A stretch of DNA of 64,000 nt from contig CM119265.1 of NCBI GenBank assembly GCA_051294375.1, forward strand, positions 19,457,642 to 19,521,641, written 5' to 3'. The notes beneath the pieces are model-generated. The model did not search any database. It had not been told where the DNA came from and saw nothing but the letters and a program-made list of their open reading frames with translations. Source of the DNA: Paraspadella gotoi. Lineage: Eukaryota > Chaetognatha. Of the stretch, positions 49,866-63,077 are shown one piece after another (positions within the stretch are counted from its first letter, which is position 1; the number at the start of each line of letters is the position of its first letter). The position numbers were made by a program, and so were the translations under genes.

Positions 49866-52800
49866 TTTTTTATTTATTTATTTATTTATTTATTATTTAT
49901 TTTTTATATATCTTTTTTCCTCTCTTTGTTTGTTTCATTTCTTTCTTGCTTTCTTTCATTTTGCTTCACTTCTTCCTTTCTCTTTTTTTTGTAAAAGGGT
50001 AACCTTTCAAGAAGGTCTGGCTCATCAAAAACTCAAAACAAGAAATCGCGGAGGACTTTTCAGAAATGTCCTCCGTTTTCTATGTCCAAATTTTCCAGTC
50101 CGGGTTTTCCCAAATCACAATTGATGTCCATTGGATTGCGAGAATACTTCGATTCTTCTTCCCCATCGAATTTATTTTCTGTCTGTTTGTCCGCCGTCCG
50201 TCTGCTCTCTCTCTCTCTCTCTCTTCTTCTCTCTCTCTCTCTCTTCTGCTCTCTCTCTCTCATCTCTCTCTCGGTCAATCTTTTCTCGGCCTCTTTACGC
50301 AACGCTTCTTAATATTTTTACTGCGCGGCAGTAATCGGATCGGAACCCGGAACTGCACGAGTAGGATGCTGCGAATAAGGTGAGCGGAGTGGGATTAGAT
50401 CTGGGTGACCAATGGGAACTTGGTTTCAAGGTGAATACTCAACACATAAAACCGATCTTCAATATCGCTCAGATTGCCTTTTCCTAACGGCCTACTAATC
50501 GCCACACCGTCACAAATTAAGAGACATGTTATCCCCTTGCTTTCCTTCTTTCCCGGGACCTAAGGAGCAGTCTTCCAATCCCCATACCCAATCCATTCGC
50601 AATCCTGCCGGTCTCTCCCTTTTGCCTCTCATCCCATATTCTGCTTTCTTTTTTTTTCCCGCAACAGGCCGGATCCAATCGGCTCGTCGCAAGGTCGCTG
50701 ACTGCTTTCCGTTCCAAGGGAGATCGCAGAGGAACAGGGTAACAACGGGTTGGCGACGGGGGGGGGGGTAGATAAAGGAAAATAAACGGCGAATAGGGTT
50801 TAACGGGAGCCACGAATTCGGGTGTTTATCACTGTAAGCCTACAGCGCCGCATTCTGTTCCTCACGGTCGGCTCGCACATTCTACTTCGTAAATCGATTC
50901 AGAAACCTCCTTCTCTTTCACAACAGAAATATGCTTTTTTCTCCGAACCAACTCCATCGACCCTCACTCTCTCTCTCCGTCTCTCTCCTCCGTCTCTCTC
51001 TCCCCTTCGAGCGACGGTGGACGATCAGTAAATAATAACATGCGACAATCGTGGCTGCCGACGGGGCGACGAGTCCATTCATCGTCCATTCATACATCCC
51101 ATTCATTGACCATTCGAGAGGCATCCGGAGGCCATTCGACGAGGGAGAAAGGAACGGATGGTGGGGGGTGGGGAGAAGGAACGTTTTGAATTATATCGGG
51201 TGACGATAGGGGTGACAGCGGCGGCGGCGGGCGCGGTCTGGAGACGGTCGTTCAATCGAATAAGGTAGGTCGACATCGTTTTGGAGAGAGAAAGAGGTTA
51301 ATATTAATGGAGATTGAATGAACGACTGTGGCCGCCCAGTTCGAAATGACAATTTCGTTCTGGGTCGCCCATTGACCGACCCCATCGGACGGAAGACCGA
51401 GTGTCATTTTCTTTTTCTTTTTCTTGTTCATTTTCGTTTTTATGATGTGGTCGGAGGAAGGTCTTCGTTCAGTCCAAGGCTCAACAATATTTTTCTTTTA
51501 TCTCGCGCTAACACCTATACCGCATGGTCAAATATAAATGGTTCTTGGGATTATCGGTTCTTAATTATTAACTAGTATCTTATTAACTATTATCATCATC
51601 CTTGCGACGCTGGCCGTCCAATTTTAACTCGAGGCCTTAACAGGCCTCTAACCTTCCGTCGGCGGTGAACGACATGCTCCTGTTTTTCACTGGAACGCCG
51701 TTCGCTGTGATGTTGTTGCGGTGACCACTGCAAGCGGTGTTGCAGATTTTGATAGGAAATCGAAGATGACGCAACGTGGGCGCAGACGTAAGAGGGCGCA
51801 ACGTCGAACCTGGTTGAGAGGGGGGTATCGATAAAAAATCAGACAAATAAATCGAAAATTTCTTTAGCTAGACATAAAAAATAATGAACAATTATCTATG
51901 GCTTTAGAATTTTTATTTATTTTTTCCTGGTTGAATAACCGCTGAGTTTAGTTTTAATTTGCTTAAACATTCTCAATTTTATTTTCTTTTGTTTCATCGG
52001 CTATCGAAAGCCGATCCGAACGGCAAACGGCAAACCGAATGGTCGATAAAAATCGCCCGTCTTCGCTGTCGTCGTCGTTGTTCGTCGTCGTCGCGCAACC
52101 GTACATTTTTCTTGTCGGGCCGGGATTTAATTCGGTTAACAGAATTTCTAGAGACGTCAAATGGCTTTCGATTAACGGCCGCCGCGATGAGAACCGACAA
52201 AAACGACGAACGGACAATTGACAGCACCATAACCAAGATGGCGACAAACGGAAAAACTGTTTTTATCGAAGAAATAGAATTTCTTTTTATCTCCTTTCAC
52301 TTAACCACTTGTTCTTTTTATAGCCTTTTTTGTTTAACTGCTTTGTTACAGGTTTTCCCGCTTTTTAATTCAAGTTTTCATACAGTATTGCGAGTAATTC
52401 TGCTTGGTCATCAAAATAAGCACTGCTTTCTCTTATCTTCTCTCTCTTCTCTCTCTCTCTTCTCTCTCTCTTCTATCTCAGTCTGTCTCTCTCTCACGTC
52501 TCGTCATCTCTCTCTCCTCTCATCTCTCGTCTTGAATTGCTTTCCGTGGAGCTAGAAGGACCGCTAATTCTGGACGCACATAATATAGGATAAAGTCTGC
52601 GGGTTAAATTTTCATGAGTCGCCGCATATAGCTCTTTGCGGATTCTCATCTTTCTCCTTTTAAATTTATATTCTCCTCTTGTCGAAGAGTCCACTGGACT
52701 CTCCGTCATTGTTATTAGTTGCGACCGTGAAGTACTGTATAGTCACGTTTTCGGTCGTCTGTCGGTCGGTCTGTATGTCTTGTCTGTCGTTCTGTTCCAC

Positions 52801-54622
52801 TTACATTAAAAATGCATAGGAGTTTGCCTATAATTCGGTTGGCTCATTTTGTTAAGAAGAAAAAAGCTCAAATGTAAGGGACTGGCTAGCGCCGCCATAA
52901 CAGGAATTCTTAAATCTGTAAAGAATAAAGACATATTTTTGATGCAGTTCATGCTCATAAATACATGGTAAAAGAAATTTTGTTTTATTATGTTATGTTA
53001 TGTCCATATGAACAATACGTGAAAATAAAGTCACTGCGGCGGCAACACATTGGAATTAACCGTTCTTGTTTTTTTAATATATAATATATAATATTACAAT
53101 TGATATGAATTGTATGATAAATGTTATAGTTTTACTTTTAGAATAAATGATTCATGCTTTCAACTTATTTTTTATTGGAATATTCTTTGAATGCGCCAGT
53201 GGTAGTTGCTGATGGTTTTCTTAACTTCTTTTTACGCCCAAAAAAGACTTTAATTGGAACCTTTTTTTTCAAAGTCTTGTAGAGACAAAACACTTAGACA
53301 TTAATTATTGAGTCCGTCCCTTTTTGCGACAGTTTTTTCCGATTCGTCACGCACCACATTTCCGGCTCACACGCGGTGGCATGTACGCGTTCACTGACGT
53401 TGCGCACCTGTTTGCTCAATCCATGTGCATATGGAAAATGGTTTCGAAATTATCCTGCTGTCAGGACCAGGCGCTGAGAACTACCCTTATTTTTCGTTTT
53501 TTAATTTTAATTAACGTTTGTTTCTTGACAAAACTCGTCTGACGTTTATTAAAAAAAAATGATGTGAGCAAAACATTTTCTTGAATTAAAATCACCACTT
53601 ATCAGACTAAATCCGTTGGACCAATCAAGTATGTTACCGTCCATTACGACAGTAGTTGAACAATTTGAAATAACGTAATGAAATGGCGTAAACAAAATAG
53701 TTGGGAACACGCGCACGCCCATACAAAAATAAAAATAACTAGAGAGTCTAGCAGCTCGAACTCACACGCGCGAAACGTCGCTGAGGTTTGATGACGGGCA
53801 CGTCCTTGTTTAGTCCGATAATCCACCGATGTTGAGGGCGTTGGGGGAGACCTCCTCCTCCTCCTCCTCCACGGAGCGTTTGGAGAACCCGCGTAGAAGC
53901 GGAGGCCGCCGGCGGGATCCGCGGGGCTGGGTTCTGGTGGGAGAGATTTGTAGGAGGGGGGGGAATAGAAGGGTAAGAACGATGATGTCATGAAATTGTC
54001 CTTTATTTAATGACTTTGGAAAAGAGGGAGATGCGGAGACGGGGATGAAGAAGAAGAAGAAAAGATAAAGAGTTATTCGGGGTTGATCGGATTTGAAGGA
54101 ATGAGATGCGATGAATTCAATCGCGGGTCGTTGCAAATTCTTTTAGCGCCGTGTCAGCAAGGCGAGGAGGTTACGCTAGAAGCTGGGTTTGTCGAAATGA
54201 TGTTATGCTGATTTATTTATGTATCTGTTTTAAGAATTTGGGTCTTGAACGGTTGTATCCGAATTAAAGAAGTTTCATACTCGCTTCTGATCGATGGCAA
54301 AAACGTTAAGTTAGTAATTAGAAAACGATTTTAACAAGCTAAAAAAAGACCTGAGAGTAAGAAAAAGAAAATAACGGGAGAAAAGAAAAGAAAGGAAGAA
54401 AGAAAAAGAAGGAGAAAGGAGAGGAAAATGAAGAAAACGGAGGCTCGTCTCGTCGGCTCGTGTTGTTGGCGACGCGGATTCAACGGAATCATAAAACGAA
54501 GAAAGACGGATGTCGAAGGTGGCAGGTCATAAAGCTCAGACTTTTATTTATATTTGGCCGCGAGAACGATCGTGATACTTTTTTAAATTAGGCACAGCTG
54601 GAGAGAGAGAGGGAGAAGAAGC

Positions 54623-54660
<38 letters not shown>

Positions 54661-56122
54661 GAGAGAGGAGACGAGCAGAGAGATAGTGCACTTAGTGGTT
54701 TTATTCATGGAATTATTGCGGTCTCCTCCCGCTCTTCCTATACCGCCCGGCTATGCTCACACGCCCCATTCTCTCTCTTTCTCTCTCTCTTTTCTCTCTC
54801 TCTGCTCTCTCTCTCTCTCTTCGCTCTCTCTCTCTCTTTCTCTCTTCTCTCTCTCTCGTCTTCCTTTGCCATTCCTCACGCTCCCGGCATTTTACTTAAT
54901 TTAAGGGAAAGAAAAGAAAAAATGAAAAATATGAAGAGAGAAAAAAAAACAAAAGAGTAAAAATAAAAAAGTTACACGGAAAAATGGAAATTAAATGGTG
55001 TTGGGTTCGATCCTCTTCCTCCTTTTCTCTCTCTCTTTTTTTGTCGTGATTGAATCCTTTTTTTACAGATTTTTTCCTCATCGAATCGCTTTATTCCCGG
55101 AGTCGGGCTCTCCAACTCTCTCTCTGCTCTCTCTTTTCTCTCTCTCTCTCTCTCTCTCGTCAACTCTCACTCTCTTCTCTCTCCTCCTCTTCTCTCGTCT
55201 CTCTCTCTCTCTCTTCGCTTTCTCTTTTAAAATTACTCGTATGTATTTTTTTATCCTTTTATCGTCGCCTTCCTTTCGCATTTTCTCGGTCTGGCGCCAG
55301 AATGAATTTTTTTTTTCTTTACTCTTTTCAAAAGTAAAAATTCCTCGAATAAGGTGAACAGTTTTTGTAACTGGTGTGGAGGGACGGAATGGAAGATCGT
55401 GGGAATTTGGGTAGGGGGAAGGGAGAGGAGAGAGAGAGAGAGAGGAGAGAGAGGAGAGGAAGAGAGAGAGAGAGAGAGAGAGAGAGACGACAAGAGGACG
55501 GCGTTTCGAACTCTGAGACGCATAAATCGCCGTCATCGACCTCTCGAAATATCTTCGGTCGCCCTTGAGCGAGAGAAGAGAAAGACGAAAAAAACTGGAA
55601 GGCGGAAAAAAGGAAGGCGAGAAAAAAAGAAAAGAAAGGAAAGACTCGCAAAAATGGAGCGATTAACGAAAGCGATTTCTTCCTCATCGTAAATTCGGGC
55701 GACGAAAAGAAAACGTTTTAGCGAAATTCAGGGTCGTCGATCCTCGATTTTGAGAAGGGCGATCGAGAGGCGATCGAGAGGTCGAATCGGAGGGCGATTC
55801 GAGAGGCGCGATCTGAGAGGGCGATTGAGAGGATGTGCGAACGCTTACATGAGGGCGATTGAGAGGGCGGGCGATGTGGATGAAAGGTCGGGTTTTTCGA
55901 TGAGGTCGGGAGAGAATAACAAATATCACGCGCTGCATGACTGGATGATTGAAACAGCGATAACAATTGGGAGAAATCGGAAGTTTACAAGTGACTCTCG
56001 ATCTGAGGCCGCAAGGGAATGCAGATATCACCCATCTGTTGGGCAAAAATTCATTTGCGATTTGAATCCGTTTCTTATGACCTTTAGCTTAATTCATCGT
56101 CCATGAGTAAAGAGAGCAGAGC

Positions 56123-56186
<64 letters not shown>

Positions 56187-56985
56187 ATGAGAGAAGAGAA
56201 GAAAGTGGATTCAGCAAGTTTAAACCCTTTTTAAGTGGGAGGTAATAAAAAAGCCCTCATTTTAATTTTGCGCCCAAGGTTTTTCTCACTTTTTCAATTC
56301 CGCCCGAGGGGGGGCCCCCGGGGGGGTTTGTCGTTCAGGTTGGCACCCAAGGGGGCATTGGGCTAACTAATATTGACTTCCGACTCGCGAAGGTCCCTTA
56401 TAGCGGATCTTACATTGCTCCCTTCCAGCGGAATAACCTCGCCAAAGTTTGCGGTTTTTTTTCCGGGCGGTTTTTCATCCCTGAGCGATGTTACTGAACA
56501 TTAAGTTTAAATGTTCCGTTAGTATAACACTCGCACACACTTATATCAATTGACTGAACAAAAAACCCGACTTTGAACCACAATATAGGCCTCCCTACTT
56601 AGTCAAAGCTAAACCATCTAATCCAGCTTTGTCCCTTCCGCGGCCTCAACTAGTAGCTCCGCACCCACACCACCGTCCCCCCCCCCTTTCCCCTTCTTCG
56701 TCTGTCGGAGGCGGAAAGTAAGTAAGCGACTCCTTTATGGGCGGAAGCGATTCTCCCACCGAGGCGGAAGCATAATATTTTTTATGGGCAGGACGGCGAG
56801 CGACGACGACGACGACGACGACGACGAAGGATGTACGAAGAAGAACCACCGATGACAAAGGACCAGTATGACGATAACGATGACGATAATGACGTAGACC
56901 AGGTTCGACGGATGGGATGTCGCTGACAGTTTTCGAATGACAGATCGATTGTCAACGATGATTTTGAATCGATGACAAAGATGGC
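47075..56985 (+). repeat. Second, noisy copy of 6.8-17.4 kb
   Basis: Follows 6,773-17,392 in order and orientation for about 10 kb, from CTCTAAAGTCCCGGAT (6,816 and 47,122) to the (ACG)n tract and the first 78-bp unit. Differences are dominated by one- and two-base indels. It lacks the left arm of the palindrome and the two gaps found in the left copy. Confidence 0.9.
47810..53933 (-). pseudogene. CFAP251: Five CFAP251 exons in the noisy second copy, frame-broken by indels
   Basis: Counterparts of exons e to a lie at about 47,810-47,946, 49,055-49,206, 49,550-49,704, 51,653-51,809 and 53,766-53,933. Splice sites are mostly kept, but every exon has indels that break the frame (for example a missing C at the acceptor of the 49,704 exon). 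Introns carry the same indel density, which argues for sequencing error over pseudogene decay. Exons f to n are not repeated. Nothing here should be counted as a second gene without other evidence. Confidence 0.8.
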
Positions 56986-57480
56986 AATGATTTTTTTGGG
57001 ATATCGCTGACAGCTTTTGAGTGTCAATCAAATTCGACGATGGATTTTGGACGATGACATAGCACGGCAGTGATTTCTTTTTGTTTCATATCGCTTTCAG
57101 GTTTCCATGACAATCGATTTCGATGATGATTTGACGATGACATAGACGGCAGTGATTTTTTTTTATAATCGGCTTTCTCAGGTTTCGCGATGAACTATCG
57201 ATTTCGAAACGAGTATTTTGACGAATGACATAGAATGGCAGTGATTTTTTTTTATATCGTTTTCAGGTTTCGATGACAATCGATTTCGATGATGATTTGA
57301 ACGATGACTAATAGACGGCAGTCGATTTTTTTTTAATATCGTCTTCAGGATTCGATACAATCGATTTCGACGATGAATTTTGGACGATCGACATAGACGG
57401 CAATGATTTTTTTAATATTGGCTGGACAACTTTTGATGTAATGCAATTTTCGATGTATGATTTTTGAGCGATGACAGGAG
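56930..57480 (+). repeat. 78-bp tandem array, third occurrence
   Basis: Six to seven noisy units in forward orientation at the right end of the second copy of the 6.8-17.4 kb region. In the left copy only one unit remains at 17,315-17,392, so the array is collapsed there or its flank was rearranged. Confidence 0.85.
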
Positions 57481-57784
57481 CGTCGAAAAGGGAAGAAGAA
57501 ATCGCGAGATGAAATTATGATGATGAAGGAAAATGGGAACGACAAAACGATGGATGACGAACGATTCGGATACGAATGGCGACGAACTTTTAAAGAGGAA
57601 ACAATTTGTCAAGAAAGGCACTTTAAGCCTAATTTCAGGTGTTTTCTCCTTTTGTCGTTGAGTTAAGTAATGAGCAATCATAAAATGTTTTAAGATATGG
57701 TTTAACCATCACTGAATTTCTAAATGGATCTTTGACATAGATCAGGACCGAACAATTTGTGGCAAACAACGTTTTTACTTTATG

Positions 57785-58618
57785 GTGCGGTTTGAACCGC
57801 GTATAAGCTGATGGCATATGTTGTCCGTTTATTGCAGAAGAATAAAGTTAGTTTCGCTCTATGGAAACTTCCGCATGGCGACTATCACAGGCAGGGCCAT
57901 TCAGCCCCGCCCCTCGCTCCGTACTCTCTCTCTCGTCTCTCCTCTCCTTCTCTCGTCTCTCTGCCTCTCTCTCTCTCCTCTCCTTCTCATTCTCTCTCTC
58001 TCTCTCTTCACTCTCTCACAGTGTTTCCCTCAACCGAATCGGAGCAATCAACGGGTTCTTGTGTTGGGCCATTGGTGGCCAATTGCGAATGCAACTTTCT
58101 GTTGCGATCGCAAATAATTTGGCGAATTCTTGCTCCGCCATCAGTTGGTCATTCTTGGCTTCCTCCAGCATTTTTTCTTTTCTCCGACGCCATATCCGCG
58201 ATCGACGACGGCCGGGTTTCTACGGGCGTCATCAATTTATATTTACGGAGTTCTGTCGCCGAATTTTTATTGTGTTTCCTCGTCGATATTTCCGCCACTT
58301 TAATATCCGCCATTTTGATTTTCCTTTTTTTTTTCCAAAAATGTCCTAGACAATTTTCTATTTTGGGTCCCGCAAATTTTTTCCAGCCATTGTCGTCGAC
58401 CCAGAATGTTTTTTTCCCTGCACTCAATTTCCGATCCCTTTCAATCAGTTTCCCGGTCCTTTCCCCGGTCTTCCCGCTTTCGCCTTCAGTCGACTCCAAT
58501 TCGGTTTTTCGGTCTTTTCCTCGTCCCGACGTCCGAGCCCGCGTCTGGTTCATCGGAGCCTTTGTTGGTCGCGCCTTTTGTCTAATCGTTTCGTAAATGC
58601 GAACTCAGGTGGTCCCGA

Positions 58619-58715
<97 letters not shown>

Positions 58716-58783
58716 ACCGTTACTCGTCCACCGCCAGGTTTTTCCCCGAAGTTTGATGTTTTTTGCTCTTGGCTATAGCCTGT
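57785..58783 (-). repeat. Block E fragment, inverted, joined to the array flank
   Basis: Reverse complement of about 36,560-37,535, beginning GCGGTTTGAACCGCG directly after the array flank (57,600-57,780). A CT tract of about 95 bp fills 58,619-58,714. Confidence 0.85.
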
Positions 58784-58808
58784 NNNNNNNNNNNNNNNNN
58801 NNNNNNNN
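58784..58808. other. Assembly gap, 25 N
   Basis: Exactly 25 N between inverted block E and a very noisy stretch. Confidence 0.99.
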
Positions 58809-60600
58809 GGACATTCCTCTTCTCTCCTCTCTCCTACTCCATCTCCCTCTTCGCTCGGCGCGCCTCCTCTCCGCCCTCATGCTCTATCTCCTTCTCTACA
58901 TCACTCTCGTCACTCTCGTGCCTACTTTCACACGTCGCGTACAATTCCACTCTCCGTAACCGCAAACCTGACTTCATCACATCTTGGCTCTCCTGTCTTC
59001 GTCTTTATGCTTTTTCTTAGTACATTTTTCGTATTTTACTGATCGTGGTGCAGAAGCCAAGCGATTACTTCTTCTCTGTTTTGAGCTTCTCCCTGACCCA
59101 AGGCTCCCGGGCTCCCGCAGAGTATTCACTATTATCCTAAGTCTTCCTTTATTCTCCTTGGTAGTCTATCGGCGTATATACTTTGATATTACAGTGATTC
59201 AATTATATACATTAACTGGTATTTCTATTTGGTGTTGATTTTATTAATTCGGTTTTCCTTTCTCTTTAATTATTTAACTAGTATGCTTGATTACACTATT
59301 CCATATACATAGATCTTGCAGTACCCCGCTCCCAACGTTGATCTTATTTACGTTCAACACCACCACGATTGTCTATGATTGACTCTCAAGACCCTCTTTT
59401 CATTAACTCGTTCGTCGGTCTTCCCTGTGGTTCACCCCCAGAGCTCCTATTTCTATCCATAGTTCTCTTTTCTACCTGTGGCCGCGCGTTCGCATGTGAT
59501 GAATTGTTGCGCGTGACCCGTGCAACCAAAGTGTTGCAGATGTTTCGAATTGGGAATAACTCGTCGCACTGGCATCTGACCCTCGTCCAACGTGGTGTGG
59601 CGCACGACCAACACGTCTCAAGCTTTCCATTCCGCGGGCCGTGTCGCGAAGGCGGCCGCGCACACCCTGTCTGCGCGTCCCCCTTTGTTCGAGTGAAGGG
59701 CGCGTCCCCCTTGTTGCTTCTCTTGCCACCTTTAAAAATCAGCGCCCCCACAAATTTTCACAATCTGCCACCGCGAACTAACATAGCTCGCGGAACTTCC
59801 GCTCCTAGCATAAAGGTAGGAGTGGACGATTCCGAAAGTCGAGCAGCTATTTTCACTACATTCTCCTACTTTGCTTTGCTCTTACCTCTCCTAGACCTCC
59901 CTTCTCATACTCTCCATTCCCTTCTTCCCTTCTCGCGCTGACCGTGCTGCGGTGTGGGGCGGACTCCCATGGTCAAGCTCCTCCTAATTCTTAGACCACA
60001 CCCTCCCGTATTACTGATCGCGCGCTTCCTCCGTGTCACCGCCTCTTCTCTCTCTTACCATCCGCCGTCCCCTCCCTCTCCAGTTCGTGTCCTCCAATAA
60101 CCTCAGTCGCCATCCAGGGGGAAGAAACAAAATATTGCTTTTCTAGTCTTTCATATCATTTTTTAAGTCATAATAGTATCTTCCGTCCTCCGTCTCTGTT
60201 ACTCTTCTTCTTCTTGCGTCTCTTCTCACTCTTCTAGTTGATCTCCTGCTTACTAAGCTCCCGTATATTCTGCCATCGCTGATCTACTCCGCTGCCTGCG
60301 GAACAGGACAAAGTCGTCGACTGGGACAAAAAACACTAGCATATCCTTCTCTATGTTCTTCGACTTTCTTTCTTATATTGCTTTACATATTTTTTTTAAG
60401 TTTCTACAAGCCCGTGGCGTTCGGGTTGTTTCTCTTAATGTCGTCTTGTTCCTCCGTTTTTGGTTGCTCATCTTCCTTGCTCTCATTTGTCTCGTTGATT
60501 GTTTCTCTTCTAGTTTTCAGCTGTCATATATCTGTCATTATCTTTTTTTCTTCTTGCTGAAACAAGATCGCTAAGGGAAGGGAATCAATATAAAAAAAAT
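58809..60600 (+). repeat. Very noisy third copy of part of the CFAP251 intron/exon b region
   Basis: The stretch 58,980-59,570 follows 10,740-11,100 with an error density far above the other copies: TTTTCGTATTTTACTGATCG against TTTTCGTTTTATGATG, and the exon b region can be followed at 59,490-59,570. The rest to 60,600 shows no certain match. The plus-strand open frame at 59,369-59,941 falls across this and is not a gene. Confidence 0.55.
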
Positions 60601-61018
60601 GAAACAATTCGTTAGGACGCAGGATATAACAAATTGTTATCTCGCGCCGAACAAAACGTAACGGTTTCGCAAGTTAGGATGTGAATTTGTGGCTAAAAAG
60701 TTTCCTAGTCTCAAAGAACGTCGGATGACGAGGATAATGGGGAAGCCTCTGAGGAATGAAGTGTGATATGCGGGAGAGGGTATGACAATCGGTGGGCGCC
60801 GGCGAGGATGCGATGACGCGGCAAGCTTGGATCGGAGAGAAGGGCGCCAGGGTTACTCTGTTGTTTGAGAGGTCGGAGCTCTGGGGAAAACAGATGCCTC
60901 CGGAATCCGACTCTCACCTCCGTCCTCTTACTACTCGCAATTAACAGAATACTCCTCAAACTGACTGGAGGTTTTCGTATGGACGAACAAAGGGCGAACA
61001 AGCTGAAACTCTCTCTCA

Positions 61019-61049
<31 letters not shown>

Positions 61050-61372
61050 CCTCTCTCTGTCTCTCTCTCTCTTTCTTTTGTGCATTCCCCACGATCCTAT
61101 TTATATTTACTAATTGTACCCACTGAAATCTTTATATTCTCTCTTTGTGTTGCCTGTCTCGACTTTCACTTTTTCCCTTTATCATTGCTCTTCTTTTATT
61201 TCGTTGTTTCCTTTACTTTTTTTTGTTTTTTGTTTTGTTTAATCGTTCTCCTTTCCTTTTTGTCCAACGATTACCCTACTTTTTCCGTCACCACAGATTG
61301 TTTGTTTTGACTTCACCTTCTTGGTTTCCTTTCCGTCTTACGATCCCTTTCCCTCATTCCCTCCCTTTACCA
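60600..61372 (-). repeat. Two inverted pieces of block E, noisy
   Basis: 60,600-61,080 corresponds to the reverse complement of 35,250-35,640, and 61,110-61,372 to the reverse complement of 36,300-36,550. Confidence 0.7.
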
Positions 61373-62075
61373 AAAGAAAGGACGAAGAAGAAGAAGAAGA
61401 AGAAGAAGATGAAGGAGACGGGGGAGAGACTCTTTGCTTAAAATGGATGAAGACGAAAACAATTTTCTTCCCGGAGGCGCGAGGGAGACGGAGGAGGAAC
61501 AAGAACGGGGGAGGAGAAGGGAGGAAAGAGGAGGAGGAGAGACGAGACGACGATCGGGAGGTGGAGGAATTGGAGGAGGACGAGTCCGCACCGAGGTCGA
61601 GGAAGAGGGAGAGGGAGATGGAGTGAGGGAGGAGGAGAGGAGAAAGAGAGGAGAGAGGAGGAGAGAAGAGAAGAGAATCTACCGACGACTCGGAACGTCC
61701 ACCACCGCCGGAGCCGGAGCAGGAGTCGGTGGCAGGTGAAGGGGAAAGGGGAAGAAGGGGGAGGAAGGGGAGGAGGGGAGAAGGGGGAAAGGGATGGGGC
61801 AAAAGGAGGGAATGAGGGAAAGGGATCGTAAGACGGAAAGGAAACCAAGAAGGTGAAGTCAAAACAAAACAATCTGTGGTGACGGAAAAAGTAGCGGTAA
61901 TCGTTGGACAAAAAGGAAAGGAGAACGATTAAAACAAAACAAAAAACAAAAAAAGTAAAGGAAACAACGAAATAAAAAGAAGACAATGATAAAGGAGAAA
62001 AAGTGAAAGTCGAGACAGGCGATGGCAAAGAGCAAAAAACAGCAATTCGGGGAAAACCTTGGGTGGACGAGTAAC

Positions 62076-62157
<82 letters not shown>

Positions 62158-62336
62158 CGACCACCTGAGTTCCATTGTACGAAAGATTAGACAAAATGGG
62201 CGGACAACAAAGGCTCGATGAACAGACGCGGCTCCGGACGTCGGGACGAGAAAGACCGAAAAACCGAATTGGAGCCGGACGGAAGGCGGCGGAAAGACCG
62301 GGAAAGACCGGGAAACTGATTGAAAGGGATCGGAAA
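61373..62336 (+). repeat. Forward piece of block E
   Basis: Follows 35,900-36,890 from GATGAAGGAGACGG onward and ends at a 25-N gap. It includes a (GA)n run at 62,083-62,155 and the start of the frame beginning MGGQQRLDEQ, a frame-shifted version of the one at 36,735. Confidence 0.85.
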
Positions 62337-62361
62337 NNNNNNNNNNNNNNNNNNNNNNNNN
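62337..62361. other. Assembly gap, 25 N
   Basis: Exactly 25 N between a forward and an inverted piece of block E. Confidence 0.99.
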
Positions 62362-62458
62362 TTTTTTTTTTTATTCTTCCTCTTCCTCCTCCTTATTTTC
62401 TTCCACCTTTTCTTTCTCCTTCTCGACCAACGAGTCACTGGAAGAAAAATGGATTCCT

Positions 62459-62494
<36 letters not shown>

Positions 62495-62998
62495 TTTTTT
62501 AAGTTTCTAACTTTTTTTTTCGTTGTTTTTTTTTTTTAATTTTGGTTTTCCTTCTTTTTGGGTTTCGATCTTTCTTCTCTTTTCTCTTGATTTTTCTCTC
62601 CTTTTTTTCTTTATTTTATTACTTTTTTTTTCTCTGAAAAATAAAGGGCAAACAAAAAAAAAATTGAGAAAGGTAGACAGAAGCAATTTTTTTTTCTCGC
62701 GCCGACAAACGAAACGGTTCGGAAGTTAGGGATGGAGTTTTTGCTGAAAAGTTCGGTGCAAAAAGGGTAAGGGAGTAGGATGAGTTTGAATCCGTGGAAA
62801 TCGTTGGGGAGGATGAGATTTCTTTGTCGCAGTTGATCGGAGAGAGGGCGCGGGTTCTCTTGTTTAGAGGTCGGGACTCTGGGGAAAACAAATCCTCCTC
62901 CTCCTCTTCCTCCTCCTCCTCATTTACTCCCAAAACAGATTCTCTCTGACTGGAGGTTTTTTGTGATGGCGACACAAGAGCGCGGACAAAAGCGAAAC

Positions 62999-63077
<79 letters not shown>

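Noticed and set aside
47810-53933. A second CFAP251 gene or an evolved pseudogene
   Set aside because: Indels are equally dense in introns and exons and only five of fourteen exons are present; sequencing error in a duplicated assembly segment explains this better.
59369-59941. 190-codon plus-strand open frame
   Set aside because: Lies in a very noisy copy of CFAP251 exon b and its intron on the opposite strand.
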